Below, in pieces: positions 26,624 to 33,390 of a stretch of 43,481 nucleotides of DNA. The number at the start of each line of letters is the position of its first letter. Position 1 is the first letter of the stretch. This stretch comes from Bacteroidota bacterium (lineage in GTDB: Bacteria; Bacteroidota; Bacteroidia; Chitinophagales; Chitinophagaceae), in contig JABDFS010000015.1 of assembly GCA_013286425.1 (NCBI GenBank), positions 1-43,481 of the forward strand, given 5' to 3'. The notes beneath the pieces were generated by a model that saw only the letters and a list, made by a program, of their open reading frames with translations, had not been told where the DNA came from and did no database searches. A program made the translations under genes and the position numbers.

Positions 26624-27772
26624 TTGGAAAAGCATCTTCATATCATTTGCCTAAATATTCCCTACCCCGTTGATTATGGTGGCATGTATGATCTTTTTTA
26701 CAAGTTGAATGCATTGTATAATGAAGGTGTAAAAATTCATTTGCATTGCTTTTATAAAGACCGTAGCGAACAAGTTGTGTTAAATAACTATTGTGAAGAA
26801 GTCTTTTACTATCCGCGCAATACAGGCAGCAAAAACTTATTATCAGGATTACCATATATTGTTGCAAGCAGGAACGACGAAACCCTTACTGCAAGGCTGT
26901 TACAGGATGATCATCCTATTTTAATGGAAGGCACTCACTGCACTTACATTATAAATGATGAACGTTTTAAGAACAGGAAAATGTTTGTGCGCGTTCATAA
27001 TATTGAAAGCGAATATTATCAACAGTTATATAAGTTTTCGCATGAGCTGAAGAAAAAAATGTATTACCTGCTGGAGGCAAAACGTTTGCATGCATATGAA
27101 AGAAAATTAAATAAAGCAGTTACTGCATTCTGGGCGGTATCGAGAAAAGATGTAAGCTATTATCACACTGAATTTAATTGTGATACCATAGAATATTTAC
27201 CATTGTTTATTCCCGAATGGAAAATGAGAGCACCGGAAGCAATGGGTGCTTATTGTTTATATCATGCTAATCTTGAAATTGAAGAAAATGAATTTGCAGT
27301 TTTGTGGTTGCTTGATCATGTTTTTAAAAAACTTGCAATTCCATTAACTGTCGCAGGAAAAAATCCATCAAAGAAATTAACAGCAACCATTCGAAAACAT
27401 AAAAATTGCAAACTGATAGCAAACCCCGGCGAAAAACAAATGCAGGATATAATCTCAAAAGCACACATTCATGTGTTGCCTTCATTCAATAATACCGGTA
27501 TAAAAATAAAATTATTGAATGCTTTGTATAATGGAAGACATTGTGTTGTGAATGATGCAATGATCGCAGATACATCTTTCAGCTCCATTTGCCATATAGT
27601 TAACAGTGCGGAAGAATTTAAAGAACGCATACAGCTTCTGTATCATCAACCATTTTCAAAGGATGAAAAAAAATTCAGAGAAGATGTGTTGCAAAAAGAA
27701 TTTTCTAATGAAACAAATGCAAAGCAAATTGTAAAATGGGTTTGGGAAAGCTGGTATTCAATATCTAATTAA
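26624..27772 (+). CDS. GT-B glycosyltransferase
   Basis: The 382-residue protein reads as a GT-B glycosyltransferase. The N-terminal domain opens HIICLNIPYPVDYGGMYDLF, carrying the glycine-rich acceptor loop. The C-terminal donor domain has LTVAGKNPSKK, KAHIHVLPSFNNTGIKIKLLNAL and a late D-T-S region, as in GT4-like enzymes. The first ATG lies inside the acceptor loop, and an upstream in-frame stop occurs at 26591-26593. The start is therefore most likely the TTG at 26624, 8 bases after the deacetylase-family stop. Translational coupling is likely. Donor and acceptor are unknown. The gene is convergent with ftsE, with 6 bases between stop codons. Confidence 0.85.
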   Translation: MEKHLHIICLNIPYPVDYGGMYDLFYKLNALYNEGVKIHLHCFYKDRSEQVVLNNYCEEVFYYPRNTGSKNLLSGLPYIVASRNDETLTARLLQDDHPILMEGTHCTYIINDERFKNRKMFVRVHNIESEYYQQLYKFSHELKKKMYYLLEAKRLHAYERKLNKAVTAFWAVSRKDVSYYHTEFNCDTIEYLPLFIPEWKMRAPEAMGAYCLYHANLEIEENEFAVLWLLDHVFKKLAIPLTVAGKNPSKKLTATIRKHKNCKLIANPGEKQMQDIISKAHIHVLPSFNNTGIKIKLLNALYNGRHCVVNDAMIADTSFSSICHIVNSAEEFKERIQLLYHQPFSKDEKKFREDVLQKEFSNETNAKQIVKWVWESWYSISN

Positions 27773-27778
27773 GTTGCA

Positions 27779-28465
27779 TCAAACTTCGGCAACTGCGCTG
27801 TCAAACACTTTACCTCTTTCTGTTTTCAACATGCGCGACGGGTATTTACTGATTACAATAAAATCGTGTGTTGCCATAATAATACAAGTACCGTAATCTT
27901 TACTGATATTAAAAAGCAATTGCATTATTTCATCACTTGTTTCGGGATCAAGATTGCCTGTAGGTTCATCAGCCAGGATAAGTTTTGGCGAATTCAATAA
28001 AGCCCTTGCAATATCCACGCGTTGCTGTTCACCACCACTCAGTTCATAAGTCATTTTAAAACCTTTGCTTTTCAGGCCGACTTTATCCAGCACATCGGCA
28101 ATTTTTTCTTCAACCAACTTATCATCTTTCCATCCGGTTGCCTTCAAAACAAAACGCAGGTTCTCATTCACATTTCTATCGGTAAGCAATTGAAAATCCT
28201 GGAACACAACACCAAGATTCCTGCGCAGAAAAGGTACTTTCTTCCACGTCATCTCGCGCAGGTTGTAACCAGCAACAGAAGCATCGCCTTCTTTCAGTTC
28301 AAGCTCGCCATATAACGTTTTTAAAAGACTGCTTTTACCGGTTCCGGTTTTACCAACAAGGTATACAAACTCACCACGTTCAATAGTAAAATTCACATCG
28401 CTTAAAATAAGATTACCACCCTGGTATATATTAGCGTTCCTTACCGTAACTACTGGCTCAAACAT
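27779..28465 (-). CDS. ftsE: FtsE-like ABC transporter ATP-binding protein
   Basis: This 228-residue cytoplasmic ATPase has Walker A GKTGTGKS (residues 38-45), Q-loop Gln89 in VVFQDFQLL, signature [15 protein letters not shown] (142-156), Walker B LILADE (162-167) and the switch His200. The [17 protein letters not shown] segment and overall length match FtsE, which with FtsX regulates peptidoglycan hydrolases at division. In Bacteroidota ftsE is often separated from ftsX; no ftsX is seen here, so a role with another permease (LolD-like) cannot be excluded. A 14-bp palindrome lies about 20 bases upstream of the start. Confidence 0.8.
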   Translation of the reverse strand: MFEPVVTVRNANIYQGGNLILSDVNFTIERGEFVYLVGKTGTGKSSLLKTLYGELELKEGDASVAGYNLREMTWKKVPFLRRNLGVVFQDFQLLTDRNVNENLRFVLKATGWKDDKLVEEKIADVLDKVGLKSKGFKMTYELSGGEQQRVDIARALLNSPKLILADEPTGNLDPETSDEIMQLLFNISKDYGTCIIMATHDFIVISKYPSRMLKTERGKVFDSAVAEV

Positions 28466-28744
28466 GCATAATTAATTTAAAAGTTACTGCCTGCAGGCAG
28501 GCGGCAAAAGTAAAAATAAAACTGTAAGTCCTTAATTCAATTATTTATTTGGTTACCGGCAAATGAACAGATGGCATCGTCCCTGCAGCCTGTCACGCAC
28601 CTGATGCGGGATCGCAATACTTGTACTATATATTATTGTGCATCTTTGGCTCCAAATTCATAGTATACAACTGAATTTCTGCAATCTCACAAGGCAAGCG
28701 GAATCTTAAAACTTACAAAGAGAATTCATCATTATAGAAATATT
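28466..28744. other. Divergent intergenic region between ftsE and blaI
   Basis: These bases separate two divergent genes and must hold both promoters. A perfect 14-bp palindrome, ctgcctgcaggcag (28487-28500), sits close to the ftsE start. The stretch 28560-28615 is noticeably richer in G and C than its surroundings. No -33/-7 pair of the Bacteroidota type was convincing by eye. The blaI operators follow at 28745. Confidence 0.5.
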
Positions 28745-28804
28745 AACTAAAAACATAGTTGTATAACTAAAAATATAGTTTTAAGTTTGACTAAATTTTT
28801 AGTT
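28745..28804. promoter_or_regulatory. Three BlaI-type operator dyads
   Basis: Three 16-bp dyads precede blaI: aactaaaaacatagtt (28745-28760), aactaaaaatatagtt (28765-28780) and gactaaatttttagtt (28789-28804). All have the form (A/G)ACTA-N6-TAGTT, and the half-sites are inverted repeats. Spacing is 20 and then 24 bases between starts. The third abuts the ATG at 28805. BlaI/MecI-family repressors bind short dyads in their own promoters, so negative autoregulation of blaI and the adjoining M56 gene is the natural reading. Confidence 0.75.
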
Positions 28805-29167
28805 ATGCCGGTAAAAACATTAACCAAAGCAGAAGAGCAGGTGATGCAAACTCTATGGAAAATTGAAAAAGGGTTTTTAAAAGATATCGTTGAAGCAATG
28901 CCCAATCCCAGGCCTCATTCAAACACAGTTGCCACACTTTTAAAAATTCTCATCGATAAAGATTTCGTGGCAACAGAAACTTATGGAAGAATGAATGAAT
29001 ATTCTCCCATAATCAGCAAACAGGCTTATTCAAAAAATACAATGAATAATTTGGTTAAAAGTTATTTCGGCGGTTCATTCAGCAAAGCCGTTTCATTTCT
29101 TGTAGAAGAAAATAAGCTTAGTATACAGGAACTTGAACTTTTACTTCAACAACTAAAAAAGAAATAA
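28805..29167 (+). CDS. blaI: BlaI/MecI/CopY-family transcriptional repressor
   Basis: The 120-residue protein has the winged-helix DNA-binding domain of the BlaI family (about residues 1-75). Helix-turn-helix elements are KTLTKAEEQVMQTLWKIEKG and SNTVATLLKILIDKDFV, followed by the wing. The helical C-terminal part (about 75-120) serves for dimerisation and carries the cleavage region in characterised members. In those systems the partner M56 membrane protease triggers cleavage and derepression. Its partner starts one base after this stop. The ATG at 28805 is preferred to a TTG at 28787, because the TTG would place the start inside the third operator. The symbol is by family; no beta-lactamase gene is present. 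Confidence 0.9.
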   Translation: MPVKTLTKAEEQVMQTLWKIEKGFLKDIVEAMPNPRPHSNTVATLLKILIDKDFVATETYGRMNEYSPIISKQAYSKNTMNNLVKSYFGGSFSKAVSFLVEENKLSIQELELLLQQLKKK

Positions 29168-29168
29168 T

Positions 29169-31184
29169 ATGCTTCAGCAAATAAGTATATATATCTTAAA
29201 AGTTACCTGTATCAGCGGGTTGCTCTTTCTGTATTATTACATAGCATTGCGCAATAAAAAATTTCATTACTACAACAGGTTTTACCTGCTTATGACCGTT
29301 GCAGTCAGCATTATTTTACCGCTGTTGCAATTACAATGGTTTACATTCTTCAGCAACTCATCACAAACAATTCATCTGTATAAAATAATTTATGGCAGCG
29401 GTAAAGAAGAGGCAATAGTAAATGGAAATTCAGCATTAAGCTTTGAACAAATTGCAATTTTTTTATTATCATTTATCAGCATCTCACTAATTGCAATTTT
29501 ATCCGGGAGAATATATAATATCTACAGGCTTAAAAAGAAATATCCATTACAACAACTATCCGAATTTGATTTTGTGAACACAGATATTTCTTCTGCGCCT
29601 TTCTCGTTTCTTAAAAATATTTTCTGGCGCAATGATATAAGCCTTGACGAAGAAACAGGCAAACAAATATTGCAGCATGAGATCATTCATATCAAACAAA
29701 AACATAGCTGGGATAAATTATTTATGCAGCTCGCGCTTTGTTTTTACTGGATGAATCCATTCTATTATTTATTAAAAAAAGAATTGTATTTAATACACGA
29801 ATTCATTGCAGATGAAAAAGCTGTAAAACACTCTGATGCCGATGCTTTTGCCAAAATGTTATTAACGGCACAGTTTGGCAAATTCAACTTTTTACCCGGT
29901 CAATCCATTTTCTATTCATCAATAAAAAGAAGATTAATTATGCTTACCACATCCAAAAAACCTCAGTTCAGTTATTTACGCCGCCTTATGGTGTTGCCAT
30001 TGATTGTATCAGTTGTATGTCTGTTTGCTTTCACTGTTCAAACAAAAACAGAAAAGAATGCTGTACAGAAAATAAAAGCGGCAAAACCATTTGTGCTGGT
30101 TGTTGATGCAGGTCACGGTGGAAAAGACGATGGCGCAATTGGTAATGGGTTGTATGAAAAAAATGTTGCGCTGAAAATTTCACAGGAAATAAAAACGCTT
30201 TCATCTCAATATGGAATTGATGTTGTGCTTACAAGAGATAATGATGTTTACATGTCGCCACAGGAAAAATCAAATTTTGCAAACGCACAACACGCAGATG
30301 CGTTTATTTCAATTCATATAAATGCAGGTGATGAAGATCATCCTGATCAAAATCAATCCGGAGTTGAAGTAACGTTATCACCTAATAATGAAAAATTTGC
30401 TACGCAAAACCAGGTGTTAGGTTCTGCAATACTTCAAAACATGAGTAAAGATTTTAGTGCTGCTTCAACATTAGAGCAAAGCAAAACTGGTATATGGGTA
30501 TTAAAGAACAGTAACATTCCTGCAGCATTAATTGAATGTGGTTACATTACAAATGCAAATGATGCAGGCAATTTGAAAGATGCAGCAAAGATTGAATTGA
30601 TGGCAAAAAATATTTTACAGGGCGTTGCTATGTATGCAAATAATTCTTTTGATAAATCAAAACTGTACGAAATAAAAAGCAGCGCTTTAAAAGATACCAA
30701 CAATCCTGTACAATTAAAGCTTGAAGCAGCTACTCAGCCACTGTATGTTTTAGATGGAAAAACTATTTCTGCTGTTGAAATGAAAAAAATTGATCCTAAC
30801 ACAATCGAAAGTATAAATGTTTTTAAAGATAAAGATGCTACAGATAAATATGGTGATAAAGGGAAGAATGGAGTCGTTGAAATAAAGAGCAAAGTTGTAA
30901 ACAATACTGATAACAACCCTGTGCAGGTAAAATTGCAGGCTGTTAATCAGCCACTACTTGTAGTGAATGAAAAAATTGTTCCAATGCAGGAAATGAAAGA
31001 GATTAGTCCTGACATAATTGAAAGTGTAACTGTTTTAAAGGATAAAACTGCAACAGACAAATATGGCGTTAAAGGAAAGAATGGAGTTGTTGAAATAAAA
31101 CTGAAGAAGGACAAACCAATTCAGGCTTTGCCACCACTTCCTGCTACTCCTGCGCCACCGGTTCCTGCGGTAGAGCTACAGTAA
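29169..31184 (+). CDS. BlaR1-like M56 metalloprotease fused to N-acetylmuramoyl-L-alanine amidase and SusC-plug-like repeats
   Basis: This is a 671-residue multidomain membrane protein. Residues 1-290 form an M56/BlaR1-type protease. It has helices near 5-27, 36-57, 93-112 and 271-290, with HEIIH (170-174) and EFIADEKAV (211-219) in the cytosolic loop. Residues 307-490 are a complete Amidase_3 domain with zinc ligands and catalytic residues visible: His316 in DAGHGG, Glu330, His383 in SIHINAG and Glu456 in LIECGY. By topology this domain lies in the periplasm. Two homologous repeats (about 512-575 and 582-645) share NNPVQ-KL, an ESI/V-V-KDK-ATDKYG segment and KGKNGVVEIK, the signature of SusC-type plug domains. 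A proline-rich tail ends the protein. BlaR1 normally carries a penicillin-binding sensor here, so the amidase may be sensor, effector or both. Confidence 0.9.
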   Translation: MLQQISIYILKVTCISGLLFLYYYIALRNKKFHYYNRFYLLMTVAVSIILPLLQLQWFTFFSNSSQTIHLYKIIYGSGKEEAIVNGNSALSFEQIAIFLLSFISISLIAILSGRIYNIYRLKKKYPLQQLSEFDFVNTDISSAPFSFLKNIFWRNDISLDEETGKQILQHEIIHIKQKHSWDKLFMQLALCFYWMNPFYYLLKKELYLIHEFIADEKAVKHSDADAFAKMLLTAQFGKFNFLPGQSIFYSSIKRRLIMLTTSKKPQFSYLRRLMVLPLIVSVVCLFAFTVQTKTEKNAVQKIKAAKPFVLVVDAGHGGKDDGAIGNGLYEKNVALKISQEIKTLSSQYGIDVVLTRDNDVYMSPQEKSNFANAQHADAFISIHINAGDEDHPDQNQSGVEVTLSPNNEKFATQNQVLGSAILQNMSKDFSAASTLEQSKTGIWVLKNSNIPAALIECGYITNANDAGNLKDAAKIELMAKNILQGVAMYANNSFDKSKLYEIKSSALKDTNNPVQLKLEAATQPLYVLDGKTISAVEMKKIDPNTIESINVFKDKDATDKYGDKGKNGVVEIKSKVVNNTDNNPVQVKLQAVNQPLLVVNEKIVPMQEMKEISPDIIESVTVLKDKTATDKYGVKGKNGVVEIKLKKDKPIQALPPLPATPAPPVPAVELQ

Positions 31185-31211
31185 TAGTCCTTATCAAAAA
31201 TTATTATTAAA

Positions 31212-31247
31212 AAAGGTGTTATAAATCTATAACGCCTTTATTTTTTA
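31212..31247 (+). terminator. Intrinsic terminator after the M56-amidase gene
   Basis: The arm aaaggtgttata (31212-31223) pairs with tataacgccttt (31228-31239), with one G-T wobble and a 4-base loop, then the T-rich run attttttat. It lies 28 bases after the stop and should end the blaI-M56 transcript. Confidence 0.8.
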
Positions 31248-31368
31248 TATCACTTACTTATATTCTTTAATCATTCAATAAACTACCATTCATATAAAAG
31301 AAACAACAAGTTTATATGCCAATCATAGTTTATGAATAATTTCATCAATCAATTTTAAAAGGCTACAT

Positions 31369-31899
31369 ATGAAATACTGCTTCGTTCTGCTTTTTTCTGT
31401 AATCACATATACGTCCAATGCGCAAAATGACTCAACGCCAACATTAAAATCAATTTTGCTTGAGCAACTTAAAACAACACACAATGTAGAAGACTGGTTT
31501 GTGCCCCCAACCGTTGCAGTTGCAGGGCTTACCGCTGAACAGGCTAATTGGAAAGATAGTTCTGAGAATCATTCTATCGCGCAGCTAACAACACATCTTA
31601 TTTTCTGGGATAAACAGATACTCGACAAGTTTACCGGCGTTAAGCCAGATGCTTTCAGTGGTAATAACAAAGAAACCTTCTCTCCGGTTACGCCTGAATC
31701 ATGGGCTGCCACCGTTAAAACTTTAGACAGCGTACTTACTGCATTGGAAGATGTAGTTAAAAATGCAGATGATAAAAAGCTTGCTTCAATTGCTTCAACT
31801 GTTGCACATATTGGAACACACAATGCATATCATACCGGGCAAATCATTTACATAAGAAAAATGAAAGGCTGGTGGGATGATAACAACGGCGTGAAATAA
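31369..31899 (+). CDS. Secreted DinB-like protein
   Basis: The 176-residue protein has a signal peptide (about residues 1-18, ending TSNAQ) and a mature DinB-like four-helix bundle. Histidines that would bind metal are in LTTHLIFWDKQIL and in the C-terminal VAHIGTHNAYHTGQIIYIRK. DinB proteins are usually cytoplasmic, so export is unusual but recurrent in Bacteroidota. The ATG at 31369 is preceded by AAAAGG at a suitable distance. It follows the terminator of the M56-amidase gene and is a separate unit. The reaction is unknown. Confidence 0.82.
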   Translation: MKYCFVLLFSVITYTSNAQNDSTPTLKSILLEQLKTTHNVEDWFVPPTVAVAGLTAEQANWKDSSENHSIAQLTTHLIFWDKQILDKFTGVKPDAFSGNNKETFSPVTPESWAATVKTLDSVLTALEDVVKNADDKKLASIASTVAHIGTHNAYHTGQIIYIRKMKGWWDDNNGVK

Positions 31900-31916
31900 A
31901 CTTTCCTGTTATAGTT

Positions 31917-32291
31917 TTAATGTGCCTGGTCATCTTCACCCTGTTCGTATGGCAGTTCTTTATCATTATCAACAACGAGAGTAAGAATATCCTCATTGTC
32001 AGCATTAACAGTGATCTTATCACCTAATGTTTCCGCATTGCTTTCAGATAACGGTTCTACTTTTTCATTTTTGCCTGGATGATTGCTCTTATCTTCATCA
32101 TATTCTTCTTTTGTTTGAAGGCGATTATCATCATCGGTGAAGAAACCATTGTCCACTCCTTCTTCAGAGTTTGAAGATTGATCAGCAGATGCCGGACCTT
32201 CATCACCATTTTCTTTAGCTAAAAAATTAATGTGCTTATCACGGTTGGCTTCGCCCGGAGCTTCCGGGTGACGGTCTTTCTGTTCATTCAT
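31917..32291 (-). CDS. Acidic, probably disordered protein, 124 aa
   Basis: The protein is dominated by Asp, Glu, Asn and Ser with almost no hydrophobic core until the end, where DILTLVVDN occurs. It has no signal peptide, cysteine or membrane segment, and is probably intrinsically disordered. I do not recognise a family. It lies 94 bases downstream of ctaB on the same strand, in the place where many Bacteroidota carry oxidase subunit III or SCO genes, but nothing in it suggests a role in respiration. Confidence 0.65.
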   Translation of the reverse strand: MNEQKDRHPEAPGEANRDKHINFLAKENGDEGPASADQSSNSEEGVDNGFFTDDDNRLQTKEEYDEDKSNHPGKNEKVEPLSESNAETLGDKITVNADNEDILTLVVDNDKELPYEQGEDDQAH

Positions 32292-32385
32292 AATATTGGA
32301 TTTTATACCAGAAAGATCACCAACATTATGCCATTAACTAGCAGTTAGAATTGACTGCTGAAAATTTGGATTGAAAAGAGGTAGA

Positions 32386-33321
32386 TCAGATTTTATCAAG
32401 AAGTAAAGCAAGGTAAACTATAGGCAAATAAATATAGCTGCTGAACATTACCCTTCTTGCTGCAGTTGCATTCAACTCAATAAAAAGCCGGACACATTGA
32501 ATAACTAAAAAAAAGTTTGCTGCCAATACTATCCATAAACTTAAAGAGCCTGTTATATGAAAGAAATATGGCAACATTCCAACAGGTATCATTGCAACAC
32601 TATATAAAACACTTTGCAAGGCAGTAAACCTTGTCGGCCCTTCATTTGAAGGAAGCAATTTAAACCCGGCCTTTGCGTAATCATTAAAAGCCAGCCAGGC
32701 AATAGCCCAGAAATGCGGAAACTGCCAAAGAAATTGTATGCCGAATAAAGCCCATCCTGCAGCGTTAGAAAAACTCTGGCCTTCAACATTAATCACTCCA
32801 AAAGGACTAATAATTCCCGTTGCAGCAACCCAGCCAATAAGACAAGGCAAAGCACCAGGAAAAGCACCGACTAAAACTGCAACAGAGCTTTTCTTTTTTA
32901 GGGGAGTATAAATAAATGCGTACAGAAAAATACTGAAAGCAGATAGCAATGCTGAAGCCGGGTTAAAAAAAACATACATCATTATAATACCCGAGAAGCC
33001 GGCAACACCGGCAAATGTATAAGCTTCATTTGCACTCATCCGTCCGCTGGCAACAGGCCGTTTTGATGTGCGCTTCATCAATGCATCTGTATCTTTTTCG
33101 GTTGCCTGGTTTAAAGCATTGGCACTTCCTGTTATTAATATTCCGGCAATAAACAAAAGAATAATATAAAGCCAGTTGTATTCAATAATATTGGGTGCAG
33201 TCAAATAACACAATACACACGTAAATACAACGGTGAAGCTTAAGGTAAACTTCATCAGCTGAAAGTAATCCTTGATCTTTAAAGCAAGACTGTAAGAAGA
33301 TGGTGAGATTTCAGATTTCAC
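32386..33321 (-). CDS. ctaB: Protoheme IX farnesyltransferase (heme O synthase)
   Basis: The 311-residue polytopic membrane enzyme transfers a farnesyl group to heme b, making heme O, the precursor of heme A used by the oxidase encoded just upstream. The UbiA-family first Asp-rich region appears as NALNQATEKDTDALMKRT followed by SKRPV. The second conserved loop is FNDYAKAGFKLLP. About eight to nine transmembrane helices are visible. An ATG at 33369 would put the first 14 codons through the terminator hairpin of ctaD. The GTG at 33319-33321 is the better start, and the next ATG (LMKFTL) falls in the conserved region. Expression may come from its own promoter or from readthrough. Confidence 0.9.
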   Translation of the reverse strand: MKSEISPSSYSLALKIKDYFQLMKFTLSFTVVFTCVLCYLTAPNIIEYNWLYIILLFIAGILITGSANALNQATEKDTDALMKRTSKRPVASGRMSANEAYTFAGVAGFSGIIMMYVFFNPASALLSAFSIFLYAFIYTPLKKKSSVAVLVGAFPGALPCLIGWVAATGIISPFGVINVEGQSFSNAAGWALFGIQFLWQFPHFWAIAWLAFNDYAKAGFKLLPSNEGPTRFTALQSVLYSVAMIPVGMLPYFFHITGSLSLWIVLAANFFLVIQCVRLFIELNATAARRVMFSSYIYLPIVYLALLLDKI

Positions 33322-33336
33322 GCCGCAAATGTCAAT

Positions 33337-33368
33337 TAAAAAAAATGTCCCGGAACATCTCCGGGACA
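33337..33368 (-). terminator. Intrinsic terminator after ctaD
   Basis: On the minus strand tgtcccgga and tccgggaca form a perfect 9-bp GC-rich stem (33360-33368 and 33346-33354) around a 5-base loop, followed by a run of eight T. It starts 22 bases after the ctaD stop. This is the clearest terminator in the window and ends the actB-ctaD operon. Confidence 0.9.
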
Positions 33369-33390
33369 TAATATAAATATTTTATGAATA

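Noticed and set aside
24759-27772. DUF4231 protein, deacetylase-family protein and glycosyltransferase as a defence island
   Set aside because: No nuclease, nucleotide cyclase, reverse transcriptase or other defence gene is present, and the last two genes fit glycan synthesis.
28745-31184. The blaI-M56 pair as a beta-lactam resistance locus
   Set aside because: No beta-lactamase gene lies next to it and the membrane protein has an amidase in place of a penicillin-binding sensor, so resistance is not supported.
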